DNA from: Prevotellaceae bacterium | GTDB lineage: Bacteria > Bacteroidota > Bacteroidia > Bacteroidales > Bacteroidaceae | NCBI GenBank assembly: GCA_028723525.1 | Contig: JAQYET010000025.1 | Coordinates: 1 to 64,000 of the forward strand | DNA: 64,000 nucleotides | Direction: 5' to 3' | Shown here: in pieces, positions 46,017 to 54,937 of the stretch | Layout of the letters: each line of letters begins with the position of its first letter | How positions within the stretch are numbered: the first letter of the stretch is position 1 | Notes under the pieces: model-generated | Seen by the model: only the letters and a program-made list of their open reading frames with translations | Told to the model about the DNA's origin: nothing | The model's database searches: none | Program-made: the position numbers and the translations under genes

Positions 46017-48425
46017 TCAGTCTTGGAAATAGACGCGCTTCACGCGGTTGCTGATACCTGTGAGCACTTCGTAGGGTATGGTTTCGAGGGCGTCGCTGAG
46101 CACAGTGACAGGCAGGTGGTCGCCGAATATCTCCACAGTGTCGCCCTCGTGGCAGTCGATACCTGTGACATCAATCATCGCAACGTCCATACAGATGTTT
46201 CCAACGTATGGTGCGCGCATGCCGTTAACGAGACAATAACCTCGCCCACGCCCCAAACGTCGGTTCAGTCCGTCGGCATAGCCTATCGGAATGGCTGCGA
46301 TGACGCTGTCGCGTGAGAGCACTCCGCGGCGGCTGTAGCCCACGGTTTCACCCTTGGGGACATGCCTCATCTGCAATATCGTGGTCTTGAGCGTACACAC
46401 ATTGTTCAGTATCCGGTTGTCGCGGCTATCCACTCCGTACAGTCCGATTCCCAATCGGCACATGTCGAGTTGCCTTTCGGGGAAATGCTCTATACCGGCA
46501 GAATTGTCGATATGCCGCAGGATTTTATGCGGGAAAGCCTCCTGCAGGCGGCGGCTCGCCTCATCGAAGAGGTTGAACTGCATCTCGGAGAAGCTATCGA
46601 AGTCGTCGCTGTCTGCCCCAACGAAGTGACTGAACACCGAGCGCGGCGTCAACGCAACCTGATGTTTCAGCCGTTCGATGAGCCGGGGCATGTCCTCGCG
46701 CGGATTAAATCCGAGGCGGTGCATCCCCGTGTCGAGTTTTATGTGTACCGGATAGCCCGCTATGCCCTCCTTCCGCGCTGCCGCAATGAGTTCTTCAAGC
46801 AGGCGGAACGAATAAACCTCCGGTTCGAGAGCGTGGTCGAACATTGCCTTGAAAGCAGTTGTTTCGGGGTTCATTATCATTATGTTACCCGTAATTCCCG
46901 CCTTGCGCAGCGTCACTCCCTCGTCGGCAACGGCAACGGCAAGATAGTCCACGCGGTGGTCTTGCAGCGTCTTCGCCACCTCCACGGCACCGCTTCCGTA
47001 GCCGTCTGCCTTTATCATGCACGCGATTTTCGTATCGGGATGGAGGAAAGAGCGGAAGTGGTTCAGGTTTTCTACAACGGCGTTGAGGTTCACTTCGAGA
47101 ATTGTTTCGTGCACCTTCTGTTCAAGTCTTTCGGTAATACGGTCGAAAGAGAAACGCCGTGCTCCCTTGATGAGTATTATCTCGTCGCGCAGACCGGAGA
47201 GAGTTTCGGAGGCAAGAAATTCCTCCGTGGTATTGAAAAAACGCTTCTCGCCGATGTCTATCATGTCTTTCTTCGACGATATTTCCTCTCCTATTCCTAT
47301 GAATTTCCTCACTCCGCGCTCCCTTGCGAGCTTTGACACTTCGCGATATAACGCCTCCGCCGGCATTCCACTTTGATAAATGTCACTGAGAATGAGTGTC
47401 CGCGAGAGTTTCGGAGCGGCATTCATGGGATTGTCCGGCTGCGAAAGGTCGTGCCGACGTTGCATGAAGTCGAGCGCGATGTCGAGCGAATTGATGTCGG
47501 AATTATATGAGTCGTTTATCAGGATGCAACCGTGCTGCCCCTGCTTCACCTCAAGTCGCATCGCCACCGGTTCTATTTTTTTCATGCCTTCGGCAATCTG
47601 TTCGGCAGTCATTCCGAGGTAAGCGGCAACCGCTGCGCATGCTCCGGCATTCTCTTTCGACGCCCGGTCGATGAACGGCATGTCGCCTTCGTATGGGCTG
47701 AAGGGCACCGTCTTGCATTTCAGCGCGGATATATTGTTGCGTATCGTCTCATCTTCAGCGTTATAGAACACCACTTCGGCATCGCTGAAAAGCGACATTT
47801 TCTCGCGGCATTTCTCGTCTTTCGTGGCGAAGTTCTCCTGATGCGCCGGTCCGATGTTGGTTATAACGCCTATCGTGGGGCGTATCATCCTGCCGAGCGA
47901 CGGCATCTCTCCCGGCATACTTATTCCTGCCTCGAAGAGCCCTATCTCCGTTCTGTCGTCGAGAAGCCACACCGACAACGGCACACCGATCTGCGAATTG
48001 TAGGAGCGCGGACTGCGTGTAACCACCCGCGTGGGCATCAACAGTTGGTAGAGCCATTCCTTAACCACGGTTTTCCCGTTGCTTCCCGTAATCCCCACCA
48101 CCGGGATGTGGAAGTTCTCACGGTGGCGTTCGGCAAGCCGCTGCAGTGCTTTCAGCGTTGAACCGACGAGCAGGAAATTGCTGTCGGGATATGTCGTGGC
48201 ATGGTTTTCGGGGAGTTTCTCCACCACGAAGTTACGCACTCCGCTCCTGTAAAGCCCACTGAGGTATCTGCCTCCGTCGTTTCTCTCTGTCTTTATGGCA
48301 AAGAACAATGTTGCCTCCGGAAATCTAAGGCTGCGGCTGTCGGTAAGCAGCCAACCGATGTCGGCGTCTTTGTCACCATACCGTTCAGCTCCTGTGAGTA
48401 CTGTTATTTTCTCTATCGTGTACAT
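46017..48425 (-). CDS. murF-alr: Bifunctional MurF ligase-alanine racemase
   Basis: 802 residues with two enzymes in one chain, as is usual in Bacteroidota. Residues 1 to about 430 are a Mur ligase: VGITGSNGKTVVKEW (ATP site), NIGPAHQENF and INDSYNSD. From about 440 comes alanine racemase: IACMIKADGYGSG with the PLP lysine, then KLDTGMHRLGF, and a C-terminal barrel with VGNICMDVAMIDVT. It makes D-alanine and adds D-Ala-D-Ala to the muropeptide. The GSCFA gene ends 12 nt upstream in the same direction. Confidence 0.95.
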   Translation of the reverse strand: MYTIEKITVLTGAERYGDKDADIGWLLTDSRSLRFPEATLFFAIKTERNDGGRYLSGLYRSGVRNFVVEKLPENHATTYPDSNFLLVGSTLKALQRLAERHRENFHIPVVGITGSNGKTVVKEWLYQLLMPTRVVTRSPRSYNSQIGVPLSVWLLDDRTEIGLFEAGISMPGEMPSLGRMIRPTIGVITNIGPAHQENFATKDEKCREKMSLFSDAEVVFYNAEDETIRNNISALKCKTVPFSPYEGDMPFIDRASKENAGACAAVAAYLGMTAEQIAEGMKKIEPVAMRLEVKQGQHGCILINDSYNSDINSLDIALDFMQRRHDLSQPDNPMNAAPKLSRTLILSDIYQSGMPAEALYREVSKLARERGVRKFIGIGEEISSKKDMIDIGEKRFFNTTEEFLASETLSGLRDEIILIKGARRFSFDRITERLEQKVHETILEVNLNAVVENLNHFRSFLHPDTKIACMIKADGYGSGAVEVAKTLQDHRVDYLAVAVADEGVTLRKAGITGNIMIMNPETTAFKAMFDHALEPEVYSFRLLEELIAAARKEGIAGYPVHIKLDTGMHRLGFNPREDMPRLIERLKHQVALTPRSVFSHFVGADSDDFDSFSEMQFNLFDEASRRLQEAFPHKILRHIDNSAGIEHFPERQLDMCRLGIGLYGVDSRDNRILNNVCTLKTTILQMRHVPKGETVGYSRRGVLSRDSVIAAIPIGYADGLNRRLGRGRGYCLVNGMRAPYVGNICMDVAMIDVTGIDCHEGDTVEIFGDHLPVTVLSDALETIPYEVLTGISNRVKRVYFQD

Positions 48426-48437
48426 CTTTCTGTGGTG

Positions 48438-49298
48438 TTATGTCATCGGGAAGCGGTTGCGGAGCTCTCCCATGAGTGCAAATTTAGGATATTTTTCCGA
48501 GAAGGCTGCGAGTTTCTCATGCGTTTTTTGCATGAATAGACGATATTCCTCGCTCCCGGAATTGAACGGACGATGCCCGAGAGCCTCTTTCAGCGGTCGC
48601 CACTCGGCAAGATAACGCTTCGCGTCGGGCGAGAAACAGTTCTCCACCAGCCGCTCCCAGATGTATTCCACCGCCTGTTCGGAGGGGTGTATCATGTCGG
48701 GCGAGTAGAAACGGTAGTCTCTAAGTTCGTCGTTAAGTATTTCGTATGCAGGGAAATAGAATATGTCGGAGGGCGAGTTTGCAATCACATCGCGCGCAGC
48801 AAGGAGCAGAGTTGCCTTTGCCAACCGGCTCTCATGGTAGCCGTATTTGCGGTATCTTATCGGACTCACCGTGAACACCACGCGCACGCCGGGGTTGCTC
48901 TTGCGCAGCGTTTCGACAGCACTGTTCAGGCAGTTGGCGCATTCGTCAACCGAGAGTTCGCACTCCTGAAAGAGGCTTTGCGGGCGTTTCATGCAGTTAT
49001 CCACTATTTCGCCGGTCTCTTTCAGTATATACACGTGGTTTGTTCCGAGGGTTATAAAGCACGTGGCAGGACTTTCCTGTGGCTCTGGGGCTATTTCCGA
49101 CAAGTATCTCTCCACCGTATGCAGCACACTGGCAGGGTTATACATCGTGCCATAAGGGTTTACGACAACCGGGAACCCCTCTTCCTTGAAACGCCTGCCG
49201 ATATTATCGGCAAAGCAACTGCCCACAAACAGCACCCTCTCGCATGGCTCAATCTTCCACGCCGGACTGCCAATCTTCACCTCTGTCCTAAATTCCAT
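48438..49298 (-). CDS. GSCFA-family protein (SGNH-hydrolase-like)
   Basis: 286 residues. The name-giving motif appears as VGSCFADNIGRR (about 24-37). Other conserved pieces are NPYGTMYNPASV, FITLGTNHVY and the C-terminal DMIHPSEQAVEYIWE with an Asp-x2-His, so a hydrolase of the SGNH type is likely, substrate unknown. Cytoplasmic by sequence. It shares an operon with murF-alr. Its start is 4 nt from a -7 box. Confidence 0.88.
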   Translation of the reverse strand: MEFRTEVKIGSPAWKIEPCERVLFVGSCFADNIGRRFKEEGFPVVVNPYGTMYNPASVLHTVERYLSEIAPEPQESPATCFITLGTNHVYILKETGEIVDNCMKRPQSLFQECELSVDECANCLNSAVETLRKSNPGVRVVFTVSPIRYRKYGYHESRLAKATLLLAARDVIANSPSDIFYFPAYEILNDELRDYRFYSPDMIHPSEQAVEYIWERLVENCFSPDAKRYLAEWRPLKEALGHRPFNSGSEEYRLFMQKTHEKLAAFSEKYPKFALMGELRNRFPMT

Positions 49299-49302
49299 GC
49301 CA

Positions 49303-49333
49303 CAAAATTAGTGCAAATCGAGTGAAATACAAA
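49303..49333 (-). promoter_or_regulatory. Promoter of the GSCFA/murF-alr operon (inside repeated module)
   Basis: Minus strand TTTG (49333-49330), 19 nt, TAATTTTG (49310-49303). The spacer contains TCGATTTGCACTAA, shared with the typA promoter. Only 4 nt separate the box from the ATG. Confidence 0.75.
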
Positions 49334-49438
49334 AAGAATTTATTCTTTTTTATTTCCGAGATGCAGCCTAATTTCACGGGCGAAGACCGTAGAGTTAGTG
49401 CAAATCGAGTGAAATACAAAAAGAATTTATTCTTTTTT
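49309..49438. repeat. Promoter module, left copy with two identical 43-nt direct repeats
   Basis: A 43-nt sequence beginning TAGTGCAAATCGAGTGAAAT occurs at 49309-49351 and again, identical, at 49396-49438. Between them is AGATGCAGCCTAATTTCAC plus GGGCGAAGACCGTA (49359-49391). An inverted, diverged copy of the whole lies at 50028-50151 upstream of typA. Confidence 0.85.
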
Positions 49439-49472
49439 TATGGTAAAAACGGCTTATTCAACAGAAACTAAT

Positions 49473-49480
49473 TACCTTTG
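49473..49480 (+). promoter_or_regulatory. -7 box of the Nudix gene
   Basis: TACCTTTG, 22 nt before ATG 49503. It lies inside a longer frame from 49440 and so supports the later start. Confidence 0.6.
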
Positions 49481-49502
49481 CAAAACAATAAACATAAACG
49501 CC

Positions 49503-49937
49503 ATGTATGCCTATAAATATCCGCACCCGGCAGTCACTGCCGACTGTATAGTGTTCGCTCGCGAGAACGGGAAGACACGAGTGCTGCTCATAAAACGCAG
49601 GAACGAGCCATGCAAAGACATGTGGGCTCTGCCCGGAGGGTTCATGAACATCGACGAGAGTGCCGAAGAAGCGGCAGCGAGGGAACTGAAAGAAGAAACG
49701 GGAATAGATGCAGGCAGGGTGATACAGGTGGGGGCTTACTCCAAGGTTGACCGCGACCCGCGCGAGCGTGTCATAACAATCGCCTTCTATACCATTATAG
49801 ACAAGATACGTAAAGCGGTAGGACAAGACGACGCAAAACAGGCTGAATGGTTCGCCATAGACAACCTTCCCGAACTTGCCTTCGACCATTCTGAAATACT
49901 CTCTGACGCTATCGGGATGCTGAACAGAGAACCATGA
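49503..49937 (+). CDS. Nudix hydrolase
   Basis: 144 residues from ATG 49503 (MYAYKYPHPAVTADC). The Nudix box spans GGFMNIDESAEEAAARELKEETG (about 46-68), matching G-x5-E-x7-R-E-U-x-E-E-x-G. Preceding LLIKRRNEPCKDMWALPGG is typical of ADP-ribose or nucleotide-sugar pyrophosphatases, but the substrate is not certain. The gene stands alone between two inverted promoter modules. Confidence 0.9.
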   Translation: MYAYKYPHPAVTADCIVFARENGKTRVLLIKRRNEPCKDMWALPGGFMNIDESAEEAAARELKEETGIDAGRVIQVGAYSKVDRDPRERVITIAFYTIIDKIRKAVGQDDAKQAEWFAIDNLPELAFDHSEILSDAIGMLNREP

Positions 49938-50027
49938 TTTTATATTTCATCGCTAACGACCGGCAATGAATTTATTTACCATGCCCGTGATGTTATACCA
50001 TACATTATAAAATAAAAAAGAACGAGG

Positions 50028-50151
50028 CTCTTTTTGCATTTCACTCGATTTGCAATAACCTTACGGTCTTCGCCCGTGAAGTTAGGCTGCATCTCAACAA
50101 TAAAAATAAATTGCTTTTATTTTGTATTGTTTTCGATTTGCACTAACTTTG
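50028..50151. repeat. Promoter module, right copy (inverted relative to 49303-49438)
   Basis: Contains TTTTTGCATTTCACTCGATT, then TACGGTCTTCGCCCGTGAA (from 50062) and GTTAGGCTGCATCTC, then an AT-rich stretch and the typA promoter TTTGTATTGTTTTCGATTTG. Order and sequence match the left copy read on the other strand. Confidence 0.8.
50121..50151 (+). promoter_or_regulatory. typA promoter
   Basis: TTTG (50121-50124), 19 nt, TAACTTTG (50144-50151), 26 nt before the typA ATG. Confidence 0.8.
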
Positions 50152-50177
50152 CACCCGATTAAAAGTGAAATATAAGA

Positions 50178-52028
50178 ATGCAGGACATTAGGAACATCGC
50201 GATCATCGCTCACGTTGACCACGGAAAGACAACACTCGTAGATAAAATGATGCTCGCAGGCAACCTGTTCCGAGAAGGACAGAACCTCAGCGACCAAGTA
50301 CTTGACAGCAACGACCTTGAACGCGAGCGAGGGATAACAATTCTGTCGAAAAACGTCTCAATAAACTATAAAGGAACAAAGATAAATATTATCGACACTC
50401 CGGGGCACTCCGACTTCGGAGGCGAGGTGGAGCGTGTGCTAAACATGGCAGACGGCTGCATATTGCTCGTTGATGCCTTTGAAGGTCCGATGCCACAGAC
50501 GCGTTTCGTGCTGCAGAAAGCATTGGAGATAGGACTGAAACCGATTGTTGTCGTCAACAAAGTGGATAAGCCCAACTGCCGCCCGGAGGAAGTTTATGAG
50601 ATGGTGTTCGACCTCATGTTCGCACTCAATGCTAACGAAGACCAGCTCGATTTCCCCGTAGTGTATGGCTCGGCGAAGAACGGTTGGATGGGAGAAGACT
50701 ATTCGAAACCCACCGGCGACATAACATATCTGCTCGACAAGATTGTGGAGAAGATACCGGCACCGCAACAGTTGGAGGGCACTCCGCAAATGCTTATAAC
50801 GAGCCTCGACTACTCTTCATACACCGGACGCATCGCAGTGGGGCGCGTTCACCGCGGAACTCTGACCGGAGGAATGAACATCACGATAGCACATCGCGAC
50901 GGAACAATGGAGAAAACGCGCATAAAAGAACTGCACACCTTCGAGGGTATGACCCACGTTAAGACCGACAAAGTGACCTCCGGGGATATTTGTGCCGTGA
51001 TAGGACTGGAACATTTCGAGATTGGAGACACGATATGCGACTACGAAAGCCCTGAAGCCCTGCCCACGATAGCAATCGACGAACCCACGATGTCTATGCT
51101 TTTCACCATCAACGACTCGCCTTTCTTCGGGAAAGAGGGCAAGTTCTGCACATCGCGACATATCAACGACCGCCTGCAGAAGGAGTTGGAGAAGAACCTC
51201 GCGCTGCGGGTTGAGTCTTACGAAGACTCCACCGACTCGTGGATTGTGAGCGGACGCGGAGTGCTTCACCTGTCTGTTCTCATCGAGACAATGCGCCGCG
51301 AGGGGTACGAATTGGAAGTGGGACAGCCGCAGGTGATATACAAGAACATGGTGAATGACGGCGAGAAATGGGTTGAAACAAGCGATGCCAACGCCGCAAC
51401 CACGCGCTGCGAACCAATAGAAGAACTTACAATCAACGTCCCGGAGGAGTTCGCATCGAAGATGATTGACATGGTGACGAAGCGCAAGGGGGAAATGACG
51501 TCAATGGAGAGTCAGGCAGAGCGCGTGAACATTGAGTTCGACATACCCTCAAGGGGCATCATCGGACTGCGTACCAACGTGCTCACCGCAAGTCAGGGAG
51601 AGGCGATAATGGCTCACCGTTTCAAAGAATACCAGCCGTTCAAGGGCGAGATAACGCGCCGCATCAATGGTTCGATGATAGCAATGGAGACAGGTACGGC
51701 AGTGGCATACTCGATAGACAAACTGCAAGACCGCGGCAAGTTCTTCATCGACCCGGGCGAAGAGGTGTATGCAGGACAGGTGGTCGGAGAGCATGTTCAC
51801 GACAACGACCTCGTGATAAACGTGACAAAGACAAAGCAACTCACCAACGTACGCGCCTCGGGAAGTGACGAGAAGGCTCGCGTGATACCGAAAACGGTGA
51901 TGAGTCTTGAGGAATGTCTTGAATACATAAAGGGCGACGAATACGTCGAGGTGACACCTAAGTCAATGCGTATGCGCAAAACCATACTCGACCATGACCA
52001 GAGAAAGAAAGCCATGAAAGAGGCTTAA
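50178..52028 (+). CDS. typA: Ribosome-associated GTPase TypA/BipA
   Basis: 616 residues, of usual length. The G domain has [16 protein letters not shown] (P-loop), RERGITI (switch), [10 protein letters not shown] and NKVDKP; an EF-G-like domain II and the C-terminal BipA-specific domain follow ([20 protein letters not shown] at the end). It acts on ribosomes, notably under stress and in 50S assembly. Own promoter and terminator. Confidence 0.96.
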   Translation: MQDIRNIAIIAHVDHGKTTLVDKMMLAGNLFREGQNLSDQVLDSNDLERERGITILSKNVSINYKGTKINIIDTPGHSDFGGEVERVLNMADGCILLVDAFEGPMPQTRFVLQKALEIGLKPIVVVNKVDKPNCRPEEVYEMVFDLMFALNANEDQLDFPVVYGSAKNGWMGEDYSKPTGDITYLLDKIVEKIPAPQQLEGTPQMLITSLDYSSYTGRIAVGRVHRGTLTGGMNITIAHRDGTMEKTRIKELHTFEGMTHVKTDKVTSGDICAVIGLEHFEIGDTICDYESPEALPTIAIDEPTMSMLFTINDSPFFGKEGKFCTSRHINDRLQKELEKNLALRVESYEDSTDSWIVSGRGVLHLSVLIETMRREGYELEVGQPQVIYKNMVNDGEKWVETSDANAATTRCEPIEELTINVPEEFASKMIDMVTKRKGEMTSMESQAERVNIEFDIPSRGIIGLRTNVLTASQGEAIMAHRFKEYQPFKGEITRRINGSMIAMETGTAVAYSIDKLQDRGKFFIDPGEEVYAGQVVGEHVHDNDLVINVTKTKQLTNVRASGSDEKARVIPKTVMSLEECLEYIKGDEYVEVTPKSMRMRKTILDHDQRKKAMKEA

Positions 52029-52041
52029 ACGACATAAAAGG

Positions 52042-52076
52042 AAATCCCCAAGAGCGAGAAAGGCTTTTGGGGATTT
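52042..52076 (+). terminator. Terminator of typA
   Basis: AAATCCCCAA pairs with TTGGGGATTT, 14 nt after the stop. It lies inside the longest frame of the next gene and supports the later MATE start at 52109. Confidence 0.75.
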
Positions 52077-52108
52077 GTTCTTTCAGCATCTTCGCAACCA
52101 TTATCAGC

Positions 52109-53533
52109 ATGAGAAAGACAGACAAACAAATCCTTGACATCGCCATTCCGAGCATCATCAGCAACATCACCGTTCCATTGCTGGGGCTTGTGGATGTGGC
52201 AATAACGGGGCATCTCGGTGCCGCGTCATACATCGGTGCCATTGCATTGGGCGGCATGCTGTTCAATATCATATACTGGATTTTCGCTTTCCTACGGATG
52301 GGAACAAGCGGACTGACATCGCAATCGTTGGGACACGACGACACCGAGAACATCATACGCATGCTCGTGCGCAGTCTTGCTATCGCCTTTTCTATTGCCG
52401 CAGCGTTGCTGTTGCTGCAAATTCCCATCCGCGAACTCGGTCTGCTGATAATGCAACCCACCGATGAAGTGCGCCGCATGACCGTCACCTATTTCAATAT
52501 ATGTATCTGGGGAGCACCTGCAACACTCGGACTGTTCGCCCTGAACGGCTGGCTCATCGGCATGCAGAACTCCCGGATACCGATGTCTATTGCCATAACG
52601 CAAAACATTATCAACATTCTTGTGTCGCTGCTGCTGGTCTTCGGCATCGGCATGCGTGTCGAAGGGGTAGCCACGGGAACCCTCATCGCCCAGTGGTGCG
52701 GCTTCCTAACCGGTTCATTCCTATGCTACCGCAAATATTTCCGAGGCGGACACATAATAAAAAGACAGTTCCCGATTTTATACTACTTATCCCCCACCTC
52801 TCACGCTCAACCCGCATCGCTCATTGCTCCGACAGGCTCCGACAGAAGAGACTTTCGCAACGAAGCGGAGAAAGAACGCCCATCGCCAATCACCTACCGC
52901 CGCTTCTTTGTACTCAACCGCGACATCTTCCTACGCACCTTGTGCATAGTGAGCGTTCTGACGTTCTTCACCAGTGCCGGTTCTTGGCGCGGCGAAGTGA
53001 CGCTTGCAATCAACACGCTGCTGATGCAACTCTATCTCCTCGTGAGCTACGTGATGGACGGCTTTGCCAATGCCGGCGAAGCAATGAGCGGGAAATACTT
53101 CGGGGCAGGCGACAAGGCTGCGTTGCGCGCCACGGTTCGCCGGACTTTCTTCTGGGGAATGATAGTGGCTGCGATATTCACGGCTACCTATATCCTCGGC
53201 GGAAAGCCTTTCCTTATGATACTTACAGACGAACCTACCGTTGTGGAAGCCTCGACGATATACGTGTGGTGGGCTTATCTTGTCCCCTTCTGCAGTGTCG
53301 CAGCGTTCCTTTGGGACGGGATATTCATCGGTCTCACCGCCGCCCGACAGATGCTTCAATCGATGTTCGCTGCCACGGTAATCTTCTTCGCGGTGTATTT
53401 CCTCACTGCCGACGCCCTCGGCAACCACGGTCTGTGGCTCTCTTTCCTGTGTTACCTCTTCGTGCGTGGCGTGATACAGACCGCACTCTTCCCCGGAATA
53501 ATGCGCCGCCTGTTCCCTACCCGGGATATTTAA
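52109..53533 (+). CDS. MATE-family (DinF-like) efflux protein with cytoplasmic loop insertion
   Basis: 474 residues from ATG 52109 (MRKTDKQILDIAIPSIISN). Twelve hydrophobic helices in two MATE halves (GLVDVAITGHLGAASYIG and GWLIGMQNSRIPM in the first; YVMDGFANAGEAMSGKYFGAG in the second). It should export cationic compounds using an ion gradient. Between halves (about residues 225-270) is an unusual hydrophilic stretch including SLIAPTGSDRRDFRNEAEKE, longer than I expect for this loop. The 3' end overlaps luxS by 17 nt on the other strand. Confidence 0.9.
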   Translation: MRKTDKQILDIAIPSIISNITVPLLGLVDVAITGHLGAASYIGAIALGGMLFNIIYWIFAFLRMGTSGLTSQSLGHDDTENIIRMLVRSLAIAFSIAAALLLLQIPIRELGLLIMQPTDEVRRMTVTYFNICIWGAPATLGLFALNGWLIGMQNSRIPMSIAITQNIINILVSLLLVFGIGMRVEGVATGTLIAQWCGFLTGSFLCYRKYFRGGHIIKRQFPILYYLSPTSHAQPASLIAPTGSDRRDFRNEAEKERPSPITYRRFFVLNRDIFLRTLCIVSVLTFFTSAGSWRGEVTLAINTLLMQLYLLVSYVMDGFANAGEAMSGKYFGAGDKAALRATVRRTFFWGMIVAAIFTATYILGGKPFLMILTDEPTVVEASTIYVWWAYLVPFCSVAAFLWDGIFIGLTAARQMLQSMFAATVIFFAVYFLTADALGNHGLWLSFLCYLFVRGVIQTALFPGIMRRLFPTRDI

Positions 53534-53996
53534 GGTTTTCCTCGCCGGCTTGTTCCAGCACTTCCTCAAGATATTTACGCGCTTCGTAACGTGCCATAGG
53601 CAAGTCTTGCAAGAGCCAGTTGCCACAGTCGCGGGGCGATGCGCCGGGAATGTCGCCCTCGTAGTCGGCAACAAAGCGGAAAGTGCGGCGCATGAGGTCG
53701 AGAATATCGCGCGGTTCGAGGTCGCCTTTCATCAGTAAATAGTTGCCGGTGAGGCATCCCATAGGTCCCCAGTACACAATTTTGTCTTTCCACTGCTCAT
53801 CATTGCGAAGAAAGGTTGCGGCAAGGTGCTCGATAGTATGTATCGCTCCGTTGTGCAACACAGGCTCACGGTTGGGTTCTTTCATGCGAATGTCGAACGT
53901 GGTAACGGTCTCTCCGCCCACCCTGTCTTTCCTGCTGACATATATTCCGCGCAGCAGGCATTCGTGATTGATAGTGAATGATGGTATCTTTTCCAT
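53517..53996 (-). CDS. luxS: S-ribosylhomocysteine lyase
   Basis: 159 residues from ATG 53996 (MEKIPSFTINHECLLRGIYVS). The metal site HTIEH and the catalytic GPMGCLTG cysteine are present. It turns S-ribosylhomocysteine into homocysteine and the AI-2 precursor. A frame extended to 54116 merely translates palindrome array D. mtnN, the preceding pathway step, lies just upstream in the same direction. Confidence 0.96.
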   Translation of the reverse strand: MEKIPSFTINHECLLRGIYVSRKDRVGGETVTTFDIRMKEPNREPVLHNGAIHTIEHLAATFLRNDEQWKDKIVYWGPMGCLTGNYLLMKGDLEPRDILDLMRRTFRFVADYEGDIPGASPRDCGNWLLQDLPMARYEARKYLEEVLEQAGEENLKYPG

Positions 53997-54029
53997 GCTA
54001 TGAGGTTTTAAAACATATAATATCGTAAA

Positions 54030-54114
54030 CCAAAATCGGCGAAATTGCACTGCAAAATCGGCGGTTTTGCTTTTCAATTTCGCCGATTTTACTTTGCAAA
54101 ACTGCCGATTTTGC
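54030..54114. repeat. Four-unit palindrome array, copy D
   Basis: Units at 54030, 54052, 54074 and 54096, separated by ACT, TTT and TTT. It sits between mtnN and luxS, both leftward, so it is probably transcribed with them. Confidence 0.9.
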
Positions 54115-54131
54115 ATATCAGGTTGTAATAA

Positions 54132-54827
54132 TCAGAGTCGCTCAAGGAATGATTTCGTCACCCCGAACGACCCTTTCGCGAGCCGCTCCCAGAAGTTGAA
54201 ATACATCGCAGCATCCACATCCTTTAGCGGAATGTCGCTGATTATGCGGAAAGAGACGAACGGCACGCCATAGATATGGCACACCTGCGCTATCGAACAA
54301 CTCTCCATGTCAACAGCCATTGCCTCGGGGAAGCGGTCGAGAATGGAGTTCATCTTCTCTTTTGAGTCAACAAACCAGTCGCCGCTGACAGTCAACCCGG
54401 CGTGTATCTCCGGCAACCCTGTCTGCAAATCGTTCAGAGACAAAGCTTTCTCCACAAACTCCGCAGGTGCGACATAGCGTTCCGGCATGCCCATGACCTG
54501 CCCGAAAGCGCACTCCTTTCCGCAGTAGGCGTCGTGATAAACACACTCGCGAGCCACCACGACCTCGGTTATGTTAAGGTCGGCTGACGCTCCCCCCGCC
54601 ACGCCTGTTGACACAACGAGCCGGGGCGAGAACTTGTCTATCATTTCTGTAGCGCCGACGGCAGAGTTCACCTTGCCTATACCGCACCGCTCAATGATGA
54701 TTTCGTTGCCCCCGACGGTGCCGAGATAAAATTCGCGCCCACCTATCTTTTCTGTCCTTTCACCCTCAAGAAGAGCGCGCAACCGGCACAGCTCCTTCTC
54801 CATTGCCACGATAATGCCTATTCTCAT
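54132..54827 (-). CDS. mtnN: 5'-methylthioadenosine/S-adenosylhomocysteine nucleosidase
   Basis: 231 residues from ATG 54827; an adjacent upstream TTG is not needed. GIIVAMEKEL at the start, STGVAGG, the VDMESCSIAQVCHIYGVPF active-site stretch and the late RIISD motif identify the family. It removes adenine from S-adenosylhomocysteine and methylthioadenosine. Its product feeds LuxS, encoded just downstream. Confidence 0.94.
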   Translation of the reverse strand: MRIGIIVAMEKELCRLRALLEGERTEKIGGREFYLGTVGGNEIIIERCGIGKVNSAVGATEMIDKFSPRLVVSTGVAGGASADLNITEVVVARECVYHDAYCGKECAFGQVMGMPERYVAPAEFVEKALSLNDLQTGLPEIHAGLTVSGDWFVDSKEKMNSILDRFPEAMAVDMESCSIAQVCHIYGVPFVSFRIISDIPLKDVDAAMYFNFWERLAKGSFGVTKSFLERL

Positions 54828-54845
54828 CAATTAAAAAGTTTTCCG

Positions 54846-54873
54846 CAAAGTTACTTATTTTTTCGTCTATCAA
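54846..54873 (-). promoter_or_regulatory. mtnN promoter
   Basis: Minus strand TAACTTTG (54853-54846) with a TTG at 54873-54871 (17-nt spacing, a little short). Confidence 0.55.
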
Positions 54874-54895
54874 GCCATTATCTCGAAAAAATATT

Positions 54896-54903
54896 TAATT
54901 TTG
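54896..54903 (+). promoter_or_regulatory. -7 box of the YfhO-like gene
   Basis: TAATTTTG, 34 nt before ATG 54938. No -33 TTG seen. Confidence 0.55.
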
Positions 54904-54937
54904 CGCTCTGAACGTACATACATCAACAGAACATAGG

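Noticed and set aside
53997..54116. N-terminal extension of luxS
   Set aside because: These codons are array D in translation; the LuxS family begins at ATG 53996.
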